A stretch of DNA of 64,000 nt from the NCBI GenBank assembly GCA_017620025.1, contig JAFZRF010000063.1:28584-92583 (forward strand), given 5' to 3'. The notes beneath the pieces were generated by a model. That model did no database searches and was not told where the DNA came from. It was given only the letters and a program-made list of their open reading frames with translations. Origin of the DNA: Ruminococcus sp. Lineage in GTDB: Bacteria > Bacillota > Clostridia > Oscillospirales > Ruminococcaceae. This document shows, piece by piece, positions 41,940 to 52,026 of the stretch; within the stretch, counting starts at the first letter, position 1; each line of letters starts with the position of its first letter. Position numbers and translations under genes: made by a program.

Positions 41940-44900
41940 TTATCTTACGATGCCGTTAGCTGCGAGGTAGTCCTCAAACTTGATATCCTCTCCGGTGGAT
42001 ACGGAAGCATAGTAGGCGAGGATAAGTGAAGCGTCGCTTGAAGTGATCATTCTGTCATTATCGACCTCAGCTGCACGGAGCTGTGCTTCTGTCTCCGCAG
42101 GTGTATCACCTGAGGAGTACTTCGCATAGATCTCAAGGATCTTGGAAGCGTCGTTAGCATCGATAATGCCGTCAAGGTTTACATCTCCGAGAACATAATC
42201 AGGAGTCTGAGCAGGCTCTGTTGTAACAGGAACAGGCTCAGTTGCAGTGACTGTGGTAGTCTCGGGAACAGCTGTTGTTGTTTCTGTGGTTGTTTCAGCT
42301 GCGGAAGTTGTCTCAGAAGCTGTTGTGCTTTCTGTAGCGGTAGTTTCTTCAGCTGTAGTTTCTGTTGCAGCAGTTGTTTCGGGTGCAGCAGTTGTAGTCT
42401 CCGGAGCCTTGGGCTCAACAGGAAGCTCTGTAATAAGATCTGCAAGGAAGTCAACAAGTGTATCGGTATCCTTGGAATCTATAACGCCGTCCTTGTATAC
42501 ATCTGCGTTTTCAAGTGCCTGTTCTGAGAGCGGAGCGCTCTCAGGATCACTGACATAAGCCATAAGTGTAACAAGGTCTGACATATCAACAGTGCTGTCG
42601 TTATTTACATCGCCCGGAACCTTGCTGATGGCAGTTGTAGTAGTAACAGGCTCTGTGGTATCTGCAGCTGTTGTAGTAACAGGCTTCTCGGGAATAACAG
42701 GGATAGTATCGATACTGTGTCCGAGATAAGCAAGCAGAGTTTCTGAATCCTTGCTGTCTATCACACCGTCCTGATATACATCAGCGTTCTTGAGTTCCTG
42801 AAGTGTAAGCTCAGTGTTTTCAGGATCTGCAATGTATTTCTTGAGTGCTACAGCATCACCAACGTCAACTGAGCCGTCAGAGTTGATGTCACCGCAGAGC
42901 TTGCTGATAACAGGTGTGGTTGTTGCTGTCTTAGTTTCCGTTTCTGTCTCAGTAGCAGTCGTTGTTGCAGCGGCATTTGTAGTAACGCTGACAGGCGGCT
43001 GTGTTGACTTCTCGGGAAGAACAGGCAGCTCATCGATGATCTTGCTGATGTAGTTGAGGAGAGCATCGGTATCCTTGGAATCAAGTACACCGTCTTTGTA
43101 TGTATCAGCATTCTTTGCTCCCTGACTTGTGAGCGGGGAGTTCTCCGGATCAGCTATGTGCTTCTTGAGCAGGATAAGGTCTGCGACTTCTACAGTACCG
43201 TCAACATTTACGTCACCGCAGATGTCTGTTACTATAGTAGTGGTTGTAGTTGTTTCGGTTTCTGTTACTGTTGTCTGGATCGTCGTAGTATCTGCAGCGG
43301 CAGAAGTGCTTGTAGTTGACTCAGAAGCAGTAGTTGTAACAGTTGTAGGAACTGCTGTGGTTGATGTGGTAGGTATAGTAGTAGGAACAGCAGAGGTTGA
43401 TGTTACCGGTTTAGTTGTCGGAACAGCCGTTGTAGAAGCCTTTACAGTTGTAGTGGGAACAGTTGTAGTAGTTGTAGTAGGAGCTGCTGTAGCGGAAGTG
43501 GTAACAGTAGTAGTTACCGGCTTAGTTGTAGTGGAAGCAGTTGTTGAAGTAGTGGGCTTGGTTTCTGTAACAGTTACAGTAGTTGTAACTACGACCGTTG
43601 TTGTTGCAGCAGTAGTTGCAGTGGTCTTTGCTTCAGTAGTGGCAGCCTTTTCAGTAGATGTCGATGTGGTATCGGAAGGCTTGACAGTTGAAGCAGTTGT
43701 GCTTACTGTAGTAACAGGAACAGTTGTTGTTACAGATGTAGCAGCTGTCTCTGCTGTAGCTTCGGGATCAACAGGAAGCTCCTTAACAATGCTTGAGATA
43801 TACTTTACGATAGTCTCAGAGTCAGAAGCTGTAAGTCTGCCGTCCTTGTATACATCAGCATTCTCCTGAGCCTGCTCAGAGAGAGGATTGTTCTCAGGAT
43901 CATTAAGGTACTTGTTGAGCAGTACGCTGTCTGATATGTCAACCATACCGTCCATGTTTACGTCACCGGGCTTAGTGCTTGGCTCAGTGCTCACAGGAAC
44001 AGTCGTTGTTTCCGGAGCAGCGGATGTGGTTGCTGTAGTTTCAGGGATGTCCTCAGGCTCAACAGGAAGCTCCGGAATGAGCTTAGCGAGGTATTTCTGG
44101 AGAGTATCCTTATCATTTACATCAACTGTGCCGTCCTTGTAAACGTCGGCATTCTTAAGAGCCTGATCAGAGAGTTCCTTGTCTCCATCGAGGTGTAATC
44201 CGAGTATAACAGCATCTGTGATATCAACGATTCCGTCCATATTGACATCGCCGGGGATAGTGCTTGGTGTAGTAGTAACAGGCTCTGTAGTAGTTTCAGC
44301 GGCCTTTGTTGTTGCTGCTGTAGTAGTCACCTCAGAAGGTATAACAGGCAGCTTTGTTATGATCTTTGCAAGGTATTCCTGAATGGTATCAGCATCAGTA
44401 ACGTCGATTATTCCGTCCTGATATACATCAGCGTTCTTAGCAGCCTGCTCTGAGAGCGGGTACTTTTCGGGATTGCCGATATGCTGTCTGAGAGCAACCC
44501 CGTCTGAAAGATCTACAATACCGTCCATATTTACGTCACCGGGGATAGTACTCGGCGTTGTAGTAACAGCGACAGTAGTTGTCTCTGCAGTCTTGGTTGT
44601 AGCTGCTGTAGTAGTCACCTCAGAAGGTATAACAGGCAGCTTTGTTATGATCTTTGCAAGGTATTCCTGAATGGTATCGGCATCAGTATCATCAAGAACG
44701 CCATCCTGGTATACATCAGCATTCTTAGCAGCCTGCTCTGAGAGCGGATACTTTTCAGAATTGCCGATGTGCTGTTTTAGAGCAACTCCGTCTGAGAGAT
44801 CGACAATACCGTCCATATTTACGTCACCGGGGATAGTGCTCGGTGTAGTAGTAACAGCGACAGTAGTTGTCTCAGCGGCCTTTGTTGTAGCAGCTGTAGT

Positions 44901-46853
44901 AGTAACCTCGGAAGGGATTACAGGCAGCTTTGTTATGATTTTTGCAAGGTACTCCTGAATGGTATCGGCATCAGTGTCATCAAGAACGCCATCCTGGTAT
45001 ACATCAGCATTCTTAGCAGCCTGCTCTGAGAGCGGATACTTTTCAGGATTGCCGATATGCTGTTTGAGAGCAACTCCGTCTGAGAGATCTACAATACCGT
45101 CCATATTGACGTCACCGGGGATAGTGCTCGGTGTTGTAGTAACAGCCACAGTAGTTGTCTCAGCGGCCTTTGTTGTAGTAGCTGTAGTAGTTACCTCAGA
45201 AGGGATTACAGGCAGCTTTGTTATGATCTTTGCAAGGTATTCCTGAATGGTATCGGCATCAGTGTCATCAAGAACGCCATCCTGGTATACATCAGCGTTC
45301 TTAGCAGCCTGCTCTGAGAGCGGATACTTTTCAGGATTGCCGACATGCTGTTTGAGAGCAACTCCGTCTGAGAGATCTACAATACCGTCCATATTGACGT
45401 CACCGGGGATAGTGCTCGGTGTTGTAGTAACAGCCACAGTAGTTGTTTCAACGGCCTTTGTTGCAGCTGTTGTTGCAGTAGTTTCCGCAGAAGGAATTAC
45501 AGGGAGTTCCTTGACTATCTTAGCAAGGTATTCCTGGATTGTATCGGCATCCTTATCATCTATGACGCCGTCCTTGTACACGTCAGCATTCTTAGCAGCC
45601 TGCTCTGAGAGCGGATACTTTTCCGGATTGCCGAGATGCTGTTTGAGAGCTACTGTATCTGACAGATCAACAGTACCGTCGAGATTTACGTCTCCGGGAA
45701 TGTTAGTTACTATCGTAGTTACAGGTGCAGCAGTTGTTTCAGTTACAGTAGTAACAGGAACAGCAGTTGTTGCCTTTGTGGTTGTAGCAGGAACAGTAAC
45801 CACTTCTCCCGAACCTTCAGAGGAATAGGAGATGCTGTAGACTACATCACTTGAGGAATCATCATAGGCCTCGGTGATATTAAGTTTGATAGCTTCTATT
45901 TCCTTGTCGGTAAGCTTAGGGAGCTTATAAGTGAAAAGTTCTTCTGGTTTTACGGTGTTTTTGGCCTTGGGATTGCTGTATGTGAATCTGATCTTCTTCA
46001 TAGAAGTATCGTAATTCGACATCATTCCGCCGCTGTCCTTGACTTTGCTGACAAGTGAATCGTCTTCGATTCTGAGAGAAATTGTACCGTCAACACCGGC
46101 GAAACGTACGGTTCCTCTTACACCGAAAGTCAGAAGGGTGAAATCGGGATCTGAATTATCTGTTACAACATAGAAAATATTGTTATCAGATGAAGCCTTT
46201 TCAGTAGCAGAACCAGCTGTTGTCACGGGAACTGATACTGAAGTTGCCGGTGACACGGCTGTTGTTTTAATCTCTTTTTCATCAGTTGTTGCCGGAGCAG
46301 GTGCTGTAGTTGCCGGAGCAGGAGATGTAGTTGTAACGGGTACCGGTACAGCTGTTGTTACCGGAGTTTCTTCAGAGGTCTCACCGTTCCAGTTTACAAC
46401 GATCTTGTAGTCCTTGTCTTCATATACTTCATTATAAGCATCGGTAATCTTCAGCGTAAGATCATCTTTTGAAGGGGTACCGCTGCAGTCTATGTGAAGA
46501 TCGAAGACCTTTACAGGCTCAGTGATGTTTGATGTTCCTGTGAAGGAAATCATCAGTTTACCCTTTGAAGGCTTGTCGTTGATAAGCGCTGAATCATCTA
46601 CCTCAGCAGCGTCAAGGCTTTCTTCACTGATCGAATACTTGGTTTTATCATATATCAGTTCAGCACTGAATCCGCATATATCAAGATTTCCGCCAAGTTC
46701 GAGAGACGTATCAATACCGTCCGAAGAGGTTGTGCAGTCAAGCTTGAATACACTTACCTCGTCTGCAGCATAAGCATATCCTACACAGGCGTTTTCAATA
46801 AACAGTAATGCAGACATTGAGACTGCAAGTATACTGTTAAATTTCTTATGCAT
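41940..46853 (-). CDS. Giant multi-dockerin protein: two cohesin-like domains plus eleven dockerin modules
   Basis: A 1637-residue secreted protein (signal peptide about 1-30), gene D of the operon. Cohesin-like beta-sandwiches lie at about 32-150 (SLELGGNLDICGFSAELIYD) and a more divergent one at about 225-345. Then eleven dockerin modules begin near residues 387, 484, 580, 676, 772, 868, 963, 1213, 1321, 1414 and 1556; each has loops of the type DVNMDGIVDLSD and ADVYQDGVLDDTDAD, most separated by Thr-rich linkers. A Thr/Ser/Val-rich stretch of about 190 residues (about 1025-1210) divides the array. The last dockerin (DVNLDGIIDANDASKIL) is the most canonical and ends the protein. Modules 2-5 are nearly identical 96-residue units. 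The protein has no enzyme domain; it could carry many cohesin partners at once. RBS AGAAAGGA is 8 nt upstream. Confidence 0.88.
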   Translation of the reverse strand: MHKKFNSILAVSMSALLFIENACVGYAYAADEVSVFKLDCTTSSDGIDTSLELGGNLDICGFSAELIYDKTKYSISEESLDAAEVDDSALINDKPSKGKLMISFTGTSNITEPVKVFDLHIDCSGTPSKDDLTLKITDAYNEVYEDKDYKIVVNWNGETSEETPVTTAVPVPVTTTSPAPATTAPAPATTDEKEIKTTAVSPATSVSVPVTTAGSATEKASSDNNIFYVVTDNSDPDFTLLTFGVRGTVRFAGVDGTISLRIEDDSLVSKVKDSGGMMSNYDTSMKKIRFTYSNPKAKNTVKPEELFTYKLPKLTDKEIEAIKLNITEAYDDSSSDVVYSISYSSEGSGEVVTVPATTTKATTAVPVTTVTETTAAPVTTIVTNIPGDVNLDGTVDLSDTVALKQHLGNPEKYPLSEQAAKNADVYKDGVIDDKDADTIQEYLAKIVKELPVIPSAETTATTAATKAVETTTVAVTTTPSTIPGDVNMDGIVDLSDGVALKQHVGNPEKYPLSEQAAKNADVYQDGVLDDTDADTIQEYLAKIITKLPVIPSEVTTTATTTKAAETTTVAVTTTPSTIPGDVNMDGIVDLSDGVALKQHIGNPEKYPLSEQAAKNADVYQDGVLDDTDADTIQEYLAKIITKLPVIPSEVTTTAATTKAAETTTVAVTTTPSTIPGDVNMDGIVDLSDGVALKQHIGNSEKYPLSEQAAKNADVYQDGVLDDTDADTIQEYLAKIITKLPVIPSEVTTTAATTKTAETTTVAVTTTPSTIPGDVNMDGIVDLSDGVALRQHIGNPEKYPLSEQAAKNADVYQDGIIDVTDADTIQEYLAKIITKLPVIPSEVTTTAATTKAAETTTEPVTTTPSTIPGDVNMDGIVDITDAVILGLHLDGDKELSDQALKNADVYKDGTVDVNDKDTLQKYLAKLIPELPVEPEDIPETTATTSAAPETTTVPVSTEPSTKPGDVNMDGMVDISDSVLLNKYLNDPENNPLSEQAQENADVYKDGRLTASDSETIVKYISSIVKELPVDPEATAETAATSVTTTVPVTTVSTTASTVKPSDTTSTSTEKAATTEAKTTATTAATTTVVVTTTVTVTETKPTTSTTASTTTKPVTTTVTTSATAAPTTTTTTVPTTTVKASTTAVPTTKPVTSTSAVPTTIPTTSTTAVPTTVTTTASESTTSTSAAADTTTIQTTVTETETTTTTTIVTDICGDVNVDGTVEVADLILLKKHIADPENSPLTSQGAKNADTYKDGVLDSKDTDALLNYISKIIDELPVLPEKSTQPPVSVTTNAAATTTATETETETKTATTTPVISKLCGDINSDGSVDVGDAVALKKYIADPENTELTLQELKNADVYQDGVIDSKDSETLLAYLGHSIDTIPVIPEKPVTTTAADTTEPVTTTTAISKVPGDVNNDSTVDMSDLVTLMAYVSDPESAPLSEQALENADVYKDGVIDSKDTDTLVDFLADLITELPVEPKAPETTTAAPETTAATETTAEETTATESTTASETTSAAETTTETTTAVPETTTVTATEPVPVTTEPAQTPDYVLGDVNLDGIIDANDASKILEIYAKYSSGDTPAETEAQLRAAEVDNDRMITSSDASLILAYYASVSTGEDIKFEDYLAANGIVR
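44383..45534. repeat. Four near-identical 288-bp tandem repeats encoding dockerin units
   Basis: Units at about 44383-44670, 44671-44958, 44959-45246 and 45247-45534, exactly 288 bp (96 codons) each, encode dockerins 2-5 and their linkers with very few base differences. The frame is kept. Flanking dockerins 1 and 6 are recognisably related but diverged. This points to recent expansion by unequal recombination, and assembly collapse or copy-number variation is possible here. Confidence 0.9.
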
Positions 46854-47037
46854 AATAGTTTCCTTTCTGGTGGATTACATAAGTATCAAAGTGGTACGAT
46901 ATGATGAAATGCCCTCGGCCGTCAACGGGAGTTGTCCGTTGAACGGCCGCTGCACATGGCAGACGGGATATCCCGCGGGACTATTCATCGGTAATTCATC
47001 ATAGTATCGTTATGATGAAGCCTTTAGAGTGCAGATA
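46854..47037 (-). other. Structured intergenic spacer between genes C and D
   Basis: This 184-bp spacer, large for the operon, holds three inverted repeats: TTCATCATA / TATGATGAA (46995-47019, 7-nt loop), a perfect 12-bp palindrome CGGGATATCCCG (46964-46975) and GGCCGT-CAACGG / CCGTTG-a-ACGGCC (46917-46948). None is followed by a T-tract, so they look like RNA processing or stabilising structures rather than a terminator. Confidence 0.6.
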
Positions 47038-50000
47038 TCAGTCTGCTACCAGAGTAATGTTTCCTGTTACTTCCTTCATTATAGGTTCATATACACTTTT
47101 CATGTATGTGTATGATACAGGAATAATTGTTCTTTCTCTTGTACGGTACTGATCAACAGGAGTAGAAAGGCGCTTTCTGGAGCGGTACTTCTCAACATAA
47201 ACAGTCTTAGTACCGATCTCTTTTATAAGCTTACCGTCATAAAGCATACGGAGCATCTTTACGTTCTGTTCTCCTGTGCTTGCATAATTCTCGATGCCGT
47301 TGAGCTTTGCGATTCTCTTTCTGCTTTCAAGCTTTCCGTTTTCGCCTACTTCAAACAGAGCATCGTGGATACTGCCGTAGTTAAGAGCAGCCTCGGAGCA
47401 CTTAGGATAGTAGATCGGATCTTCTTCCTCACGTTCTTCCTGAGCAACCTCGACCTGCAGATCATTGTTTGCCTTAATAGCTTCGTATGACCAGTCGCTC
47501 CATTCACCCCATTCACCGCCGAAGTCTTCAACACGGGTCTCTACCTCAAGAATATCGCTCGGTTCTGGCATATTCTTCTTGTCTTCCGGCTGAGTCATCC
47601 AGTCGGTCCATTCGCTCCATTCAGTATAACCAAGCTTAGGATTGGAAGCAATGAGCTCCCAGCCCTCACTTTCTATTATTTCCTCGGATAAAGGCTCATC
47701 AAATGTTTTGTTTTCAAAACGGACAAACCTCTTATCACCGGAATCTACAATCTCGGTTTCTGCCTTGAGCGAAGCGCTGAAGTTTACAGTGTTCTTTGCG
47801 CCTTCCTCGTAGATGTCATTGAGAGTCATTGAAAGATTGATCTTAGAAGATACATCGGCATCCTCTGTATTCTTAAGATAGAGCTTTCCGTCCTTGATCT
47901 CATAATACTCGTTATCTTCAATGTTCCAGTCGATGCTGTAGCCGTTAATGCCTTCCTGGAGAGTATATCCTGCCTTGAGGGCCTCGTAGATATCCTCGTT
48001 TCCTTCACCGAAGTCAAGGAAATTCTTGAAATACTTAGCTTCTATATCAGCGTTGAGTACACCGGGAACATAACCCTCAGGAGCTCTTTCATCTGTATAA
48101 AGAATGATAGAGAGAGGTGTAGAGAGACTCTTTACGTATTTATACATTCCGTTCAGGTTTCCGCGTAAGAATGCATAATCGTTATCAGAAATATCAAGGT
48201 ATCTGAGGTTCGTAAATCTCGGGAGATTACTATCGTGGATATAGAATTCAAGACAAACTGCATATTCAGGGCAGTTCCTCAATGACAGATATCTGAGATT
48301 AGGCATTGTAGGTATCTGATCAGAGACCATCATAGAGAAATTGGAAAGTGAAAGATATTTGATGCTGTTGCTTGAATTGAAGCTGACGGGAACGGTTTTG
48401 TCTTTTCCATCGATAACTTCATAGTATGGCAATTCGGTCATACTGTAGGAATCAAGGAAGAGAGAAGAAATATTCTTGCTGCTTACCTTATTGAAGTAGA
48501 ACTGACCGGGATCTGAACCGGCAAGGTTTACATCTCTAAGATCAGACAGTGTGTAGAGGAAGTTGATATTATTTGTGTGAGAATCCTGCATTGAGATATA
48601 TCTCAGTCTTGTCATCTTCTCAACAGCTGAGGCGTCCTTGATCTCAACATAGTTGATGTAGAATGCACGGAGATTTGTCAGTGCAGAGAGAAGTGAAATA
48701 TCGTGGAGATCAGTATTGCCGCTGAGATCAAGTATGGTAAGAGCAGGATGTGCAGCGATATACTGGAGATTGTTTGTTTTAGTTGTCTGTGTATCTTCAG
48801 ATACGAAGTCTTCAGATGTGCTTTCAACGTACTGCGGGATATCGCAGTTTGCAAGCTCAAGATGATTGAGCTTTGTGAGGTCGCTGAGGAATGAAAGATC
48901 GGTGATCTTTGTTCCGGAGAGCGAGAGATAGTTCAGTTCCTTAAGAGAAGCGATCGCGTTTACTGTTTTGCTCTCTAAGGAATTTCCGCCGAGTCTGAGT
49001 TCAACAAGACCGGGGGCTGAAGCTACATTATTGAGGAACTGAAGTGAATTGCCGTTGACGTTCTGGTTCTCAATAAGGAAATGAGTAAGAAGTTTGTGAT
49101 TTGAAAGATCATAGCTTGTCAGACAGTTGTTATCCAGATCAAGATATGTAAGTTCGCTGAGTCCCTTAAGTGTGTTGGAAGCATCAGTGATACTGTTGTT
49201 GCTAAGTGTAAGGATCTGGAGGTAAGTCAGATTGCTCAGAGACTCTGTGAACTGTATCTTGTTACTATCGAGTCTGAGGCAGTTAAGTGATTCAAGTTCT
49301 CTCAGAGCCTGCAGACCGTCGTTGGATTTGCTTGAAGTGATGTTATTATCTGAGAGATCAAGAGTTGTGAGAAGCTTGCAGTTTGCAAGAGGTGAGATAT
49401 CAGAGATGCCGTTAGAGCCAAGCCACAGGGTAGTGAGGTTCTTCATAAGTCCGATAGGAGTGATATCCATTGAGGCATAGATATTGTGTGTTACTCTGTC
49501 AGCTACCTTGTTATCCTCAGTGATTTCGTAGTATCCGAGATCTCTTGAAAGTGTGAGAGACACGAGTTCGGGGAAACGTGATACTGTTTCACCTGTCGAA
49601 TCGGTGAAAGAGAACTTGCTTATGTCAGTAATATAATTGCCGTGGAGGAAGAGCTCCTTCATCTCACTGAAAGGTTTCTCTGTATTTGATGTACTGTCAA
49701 TAAGTGTAAGGAAATCAACATTCTTGAGCTTGTTGTAAGAAAGGTCAATTCCTTCGATGAGGAACTTTGAAGCAAATACAGAATCCGGGATATCTGTAAG
49801 GTTACAGTTCGAGAGAGCAAGCTGCTCAAGATAGTTGAGTGAAGCAAGCTCTTCTATACCGGAATCAGCGCCGGAAAGATTGTTGTCGGAAATATCAAGG
49901 AAGCGATAGTATCTGAGATACTTAATACCTTTGATGCTCTTGAGACCGATGCCTCTGAGTTTAAGCTTCTTACCGTATTCAAGGTCTTTGAGAGCGTTTG

Positions 50001-52020
50001 TATCGTAGATCTCTTCCTCTGTGAGGATACCATCCTTATTACCGTAGTTCTTGTCGAACTGTTCGACAAAAAGGTTATAAAGCTTCGTATCCGGGATCAT
50101 ATCAGGAGTGATCTCACTACTGTTGCCTGCGAGCTGTACGTCATAGGTAAAGGGAGTGAGAGTCTTAGGATCATCTCCGGCTCTGTCAATCTTCGCAGTG
50201 ATCTTGCCCCACTCCATGAAGTTTGCGGCAGTACCTACAGTAATAACCTGATAATCTATTCCGCGTATATCCTTATCCTGTGAGCCGATAACGATCTTGT
50301 CCTTAGCAGATGTTGATATCCAGTTGATCTTGAAATCGTACAGCGGTACAGTCTTCGGGAGATAGGCTTCACCCGAAATAACAGAAGGAACGAAGGAGCT
50401 TATATACTCGTCAGCATATTCGAGCTGCTTCTCAAGTGACTGAGCTGGAATAGTTCTTTCGAGAAGCTTCTCATATACTACGGTATCATTGAAGATGAAC
50501 TCAGCCTTGATGGTAACATTGTTCTCCTTCTTGAGGTAGTTGATCTCGTTTGTAGTGGGATCAATAGCTCTTTCATCGCCCATACTGCCGTCTGCATTAC
50601 GGACAACGCTCCATTTGATGTCGATATTCTGAACCTTCTTAACTTCTTCGTCCTTGGATCTTGAAGCTTCGAGAGAAATGTATCCGGGCAGACGATAGTG
50701 CTCAGGAAGATTTTCAGGGATACGTTCAAGTACCTTTTCAAAATCCTTGCCTGAAGTTACATCGATCTTACCCTTTATAGCTTTCTTGAAAGTTATTGGG
50801 TTGTTCTTGTGCTTGTTGATAACAACGTTAGCAGTGAGGTTTACCCATGTTGTATACTCAGGCTGACCTTCATAGTATACTGAATAATCAGTCTTGATTG
50901 TAAGATCCTGATCAAGGCCGTCTGAGTTTGCAGACCAGCTTACATATACATCATCATCGCTGTATCCGGTCATATTGAATGCATTGCCCTTGCCTGAGAT
51001 GTAGGGCAGAGTATAGCCTGCGTAGATAGCTTTCTCGTTTGCCATCTTCTCAGTCAGTTCTTCTTTAATTGCCTTATAGATCTCATAATCGGGAGTTTCG
51101 TCATATAAAGCATATATAGTTGTATCATACTTTATATTCTTGAAATCAGGAGCTTCAAACTCATCCGGATCAAGAGACCACTGCCCGTTTTCAAGGCCCG
51201 GTACATAAGGCACATCGGGAATATCTGAAAGCTCCGAACCGGAAGCAACAGATCTCTGAGCGATCTCTATATCATCAGTTCCGATGAATGAGACATAAGC
51301 ACGACCGCCGAGAGCAGTATCCATGGCAACAGTCTTTCTGAGAACTTCAAATGCATCACGGCCGCTTATCTTGGGGGTTCCGGCATCGTCAAAATCCGGG
51401 TAAGCGTTGGCCAGTCTGAGCTGTTGATCTGATAGAGTTTCAGTTCCTACACAGTATTGCTTGATGAGAGTTACATCTCGTACTTCAACAGCTCCGCTGA
51501 GATTGGTATCACCATACTGAAAGATCTTGAAATCAGGGAAATCTACTTTGACTGCAACGTTGTTGAATGTGCCAGATCCCTTGTATGTTGATGCATCATT
51601 GCGGGCAGATGTATCAAGAGTGAGGAATGGGTATTCACCGCCTCCGAGTTCATTCTTGACATTGAAAGTAAGGTTGATGAGTTCAGTGCCGCTGGTGGCA
51701 TTTTCCGGGAAGCTTACAGAGAAAATAAGCTTTCCTTCCTTGAGCGCCTCGTCATTTATAAGAAGATCATTTTCAAGAGCAGCAACAGGCTTTGCAGAAA
51801 CGAGTTCCAGAGTATCAGTATCGAATTTGAGAGAAGACTGAAGATCGCTGATCTCCTGATCGCCTTCGATAAAGATAGTAGTTGTGAACTGCCCGCCTTC
51901 AATAGCCTCAAAATCGACGGTTTTGAGAGTAACTGAGGAAGCGGCGCTGACAGGCATTGCATTCATTGCAGCGAGTACTGAAGCGCCTCCGATAAGTGAA
52001 ATAAGCTTTTTAGTATTCAT
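47038..52020 (-). CDS. Giant secreted protein with cohesin-like, dockerin-like, Ig-like and leucine-rich-repeat regions
   Basis: A 1660-residue protein, gene C of the operon. Signal peptide about 1-26; cohesin-like domain about 28-160 (VDFEAIEGGQFTTTIFI ... LQSSLKFDTDTLEL); dockerin-like module about 167-232 (DTNLSGAVEVRD, partner loop weak); two or three atrophied-Ig-like domains about 315-650; leucine-rich repeats of the internalin type about 680-1290 (LTTLWLGSNGISDISPLANC style units); and a C-terminal region about 1300-1660 with two W-x-x-W motifs (WSEWTDW, WGEWSDW) and a basic YRSRKR end. It has no catalytic motif; it looks like an adhesive surface protein that can both bind and be bound through cohesin-dockerin contacts. 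It starts only 6 nt after gene B, within reach of the AAAGGAG at its end. Confidence 0.82.
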   Translation of the reverse strand: MNTKKLISLIGGASVLAAMNAMPVSAASSVTLKTVDFEAIEGGQFTTTIFIEGDQEISDLQSSLKFDTDTLELVSAKPVAALENDLLINDEALKEGKLIFSVSFPENATSGTELINLTFNVKNELGGGEYPFLTLDTSARNDASTYKGSGTFNNVAVKVDFPDFKIFQYGDTNLSGAVEVRDVTLIKQYCVGTETLSDQQLRLANAYPDFDDAGTPKISGRDAFEVLRKTVAMDTALGGRAYVSFIGTDDIEIAQRSVASGSELSDIPDVPYVPGLENGQWSLDPDEFEAPDFKNIKYDTTIYALYDETPDYEIYKAIKEELTEKMANEKAIYAGYTLPYISGKGNAFNMTGYSDDDVYVSWSANSDGLDQDLTIKTDYSVYYEGQPEYTTWVNLTANVVINKHKNNPITFKKAIKGKIDVTSGKDFEKVLERIPENLPEHYRLPGYISLEASRSKDEEVKKVQNIDIKWSVVRNADGSMGDERAIDPTTNEINYLKKENNVTIKAEFIFNDTVVYEKLLERTIPAQSLEKQLEYADEYISSFVPSVISGEAYLPKTVPLYDFKINWISTSAKDKIVIGSQDKDIRGIDYQVITVGTAANFMEWGKITAKIDRAGDDPKTLTPFTYDVQLAGNSSEITPDMIPDTKLYNLFVEQFDKNYGNKDGILTEEEIYDTNALKDLEYGKKLKLRGIGLKSIKGIKYLRYYRFLDISDNNLSGADSGIEELASLNYLEQLALSNCNLTDIPDSVFASKFLIEGIDLSYNKLKNVDFLTLIDSTSNTEKPFSEMKELFLHGNYITDISKFSFTDSTGETVSRFPELVSLTLSRDLGYYEITEDNKVADRVTHNIYASMDITPIGLMKNLTTLWLGSNGISDISPLANCKLLTTLDLSDNNITSSKSNDGLQALRELESLNCLRLDSNKIQFTESLSNLTYLQILTLSNNSITDASNTLKGLSELTYLDLDNNCLTSYDLSNHKLLTHFLIENQNVNGNSLQFLNNVASAPGLVELRLGGNSLESKTVNAIASLKELNYLSLSGTKITDLSFLSDLTKLNHLELANCDIPQYVESTSEDFVSEDTQTTKTNNLQYIAAHPALTILDLSGNTDLHDISLLSALTNLRAFYINYVEIKDASAVEKMTRLRYISMQDSHTNNINFLYTLSDLRDVNLAGSDPGQFYFNKVSSKNISSLFLDSYSMTELPYYEVIDGKDKTVPVSFNSSNSIKYLSLSNFSMMVSDQIPTMPNLRYLSLRNCPEYAVCLEFYIHDSNLPRFTNLRYLDISDNDYAFLRGNLNGMYKYVKSLSTPLSIILYTDERAPEGYVPGVLNADIEAKYFKNFLDFGEGNEDIYEALKAGYTLQEGINGYSIDWNIEDNEYYEIKDGKLYLKNTEDADVSSKINLSMTLNDIYEEGAKNTVNFSASLKAETEIVDSGDKRFVRFENKTFDEPLSEEIIESEGWELIASNPKLGYTEWSEWTDWMTQPEDKKNMPEPSDILEVETRVEDFGGEWGEWSDWSYEAIKANNDLQVEVAQEEREEEDPIYYPKCSEAALNYGSIHDALFEVGENGKLESRKRIAKLNGIENYASTGEQNVKMLRMLYDGKLIKEIGTKTVYVEKYRSRKRLSTPVDQYRTRERTIIPVSYTYMKSVYEPIMKEVTGNITLVAD

Positions 52021-52026
52021 CTGTCA

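Noticed and set aside
42247-46773. Many open frames on the plus strand rich in Val/Ser opposite the multi-dockerin gene
   Set aside because: They are antisense shadows of Thr-rich codons (ACA/GTA pattern) in the minus-strand gene; they have no RBS and repeat with the same 288-bp period.
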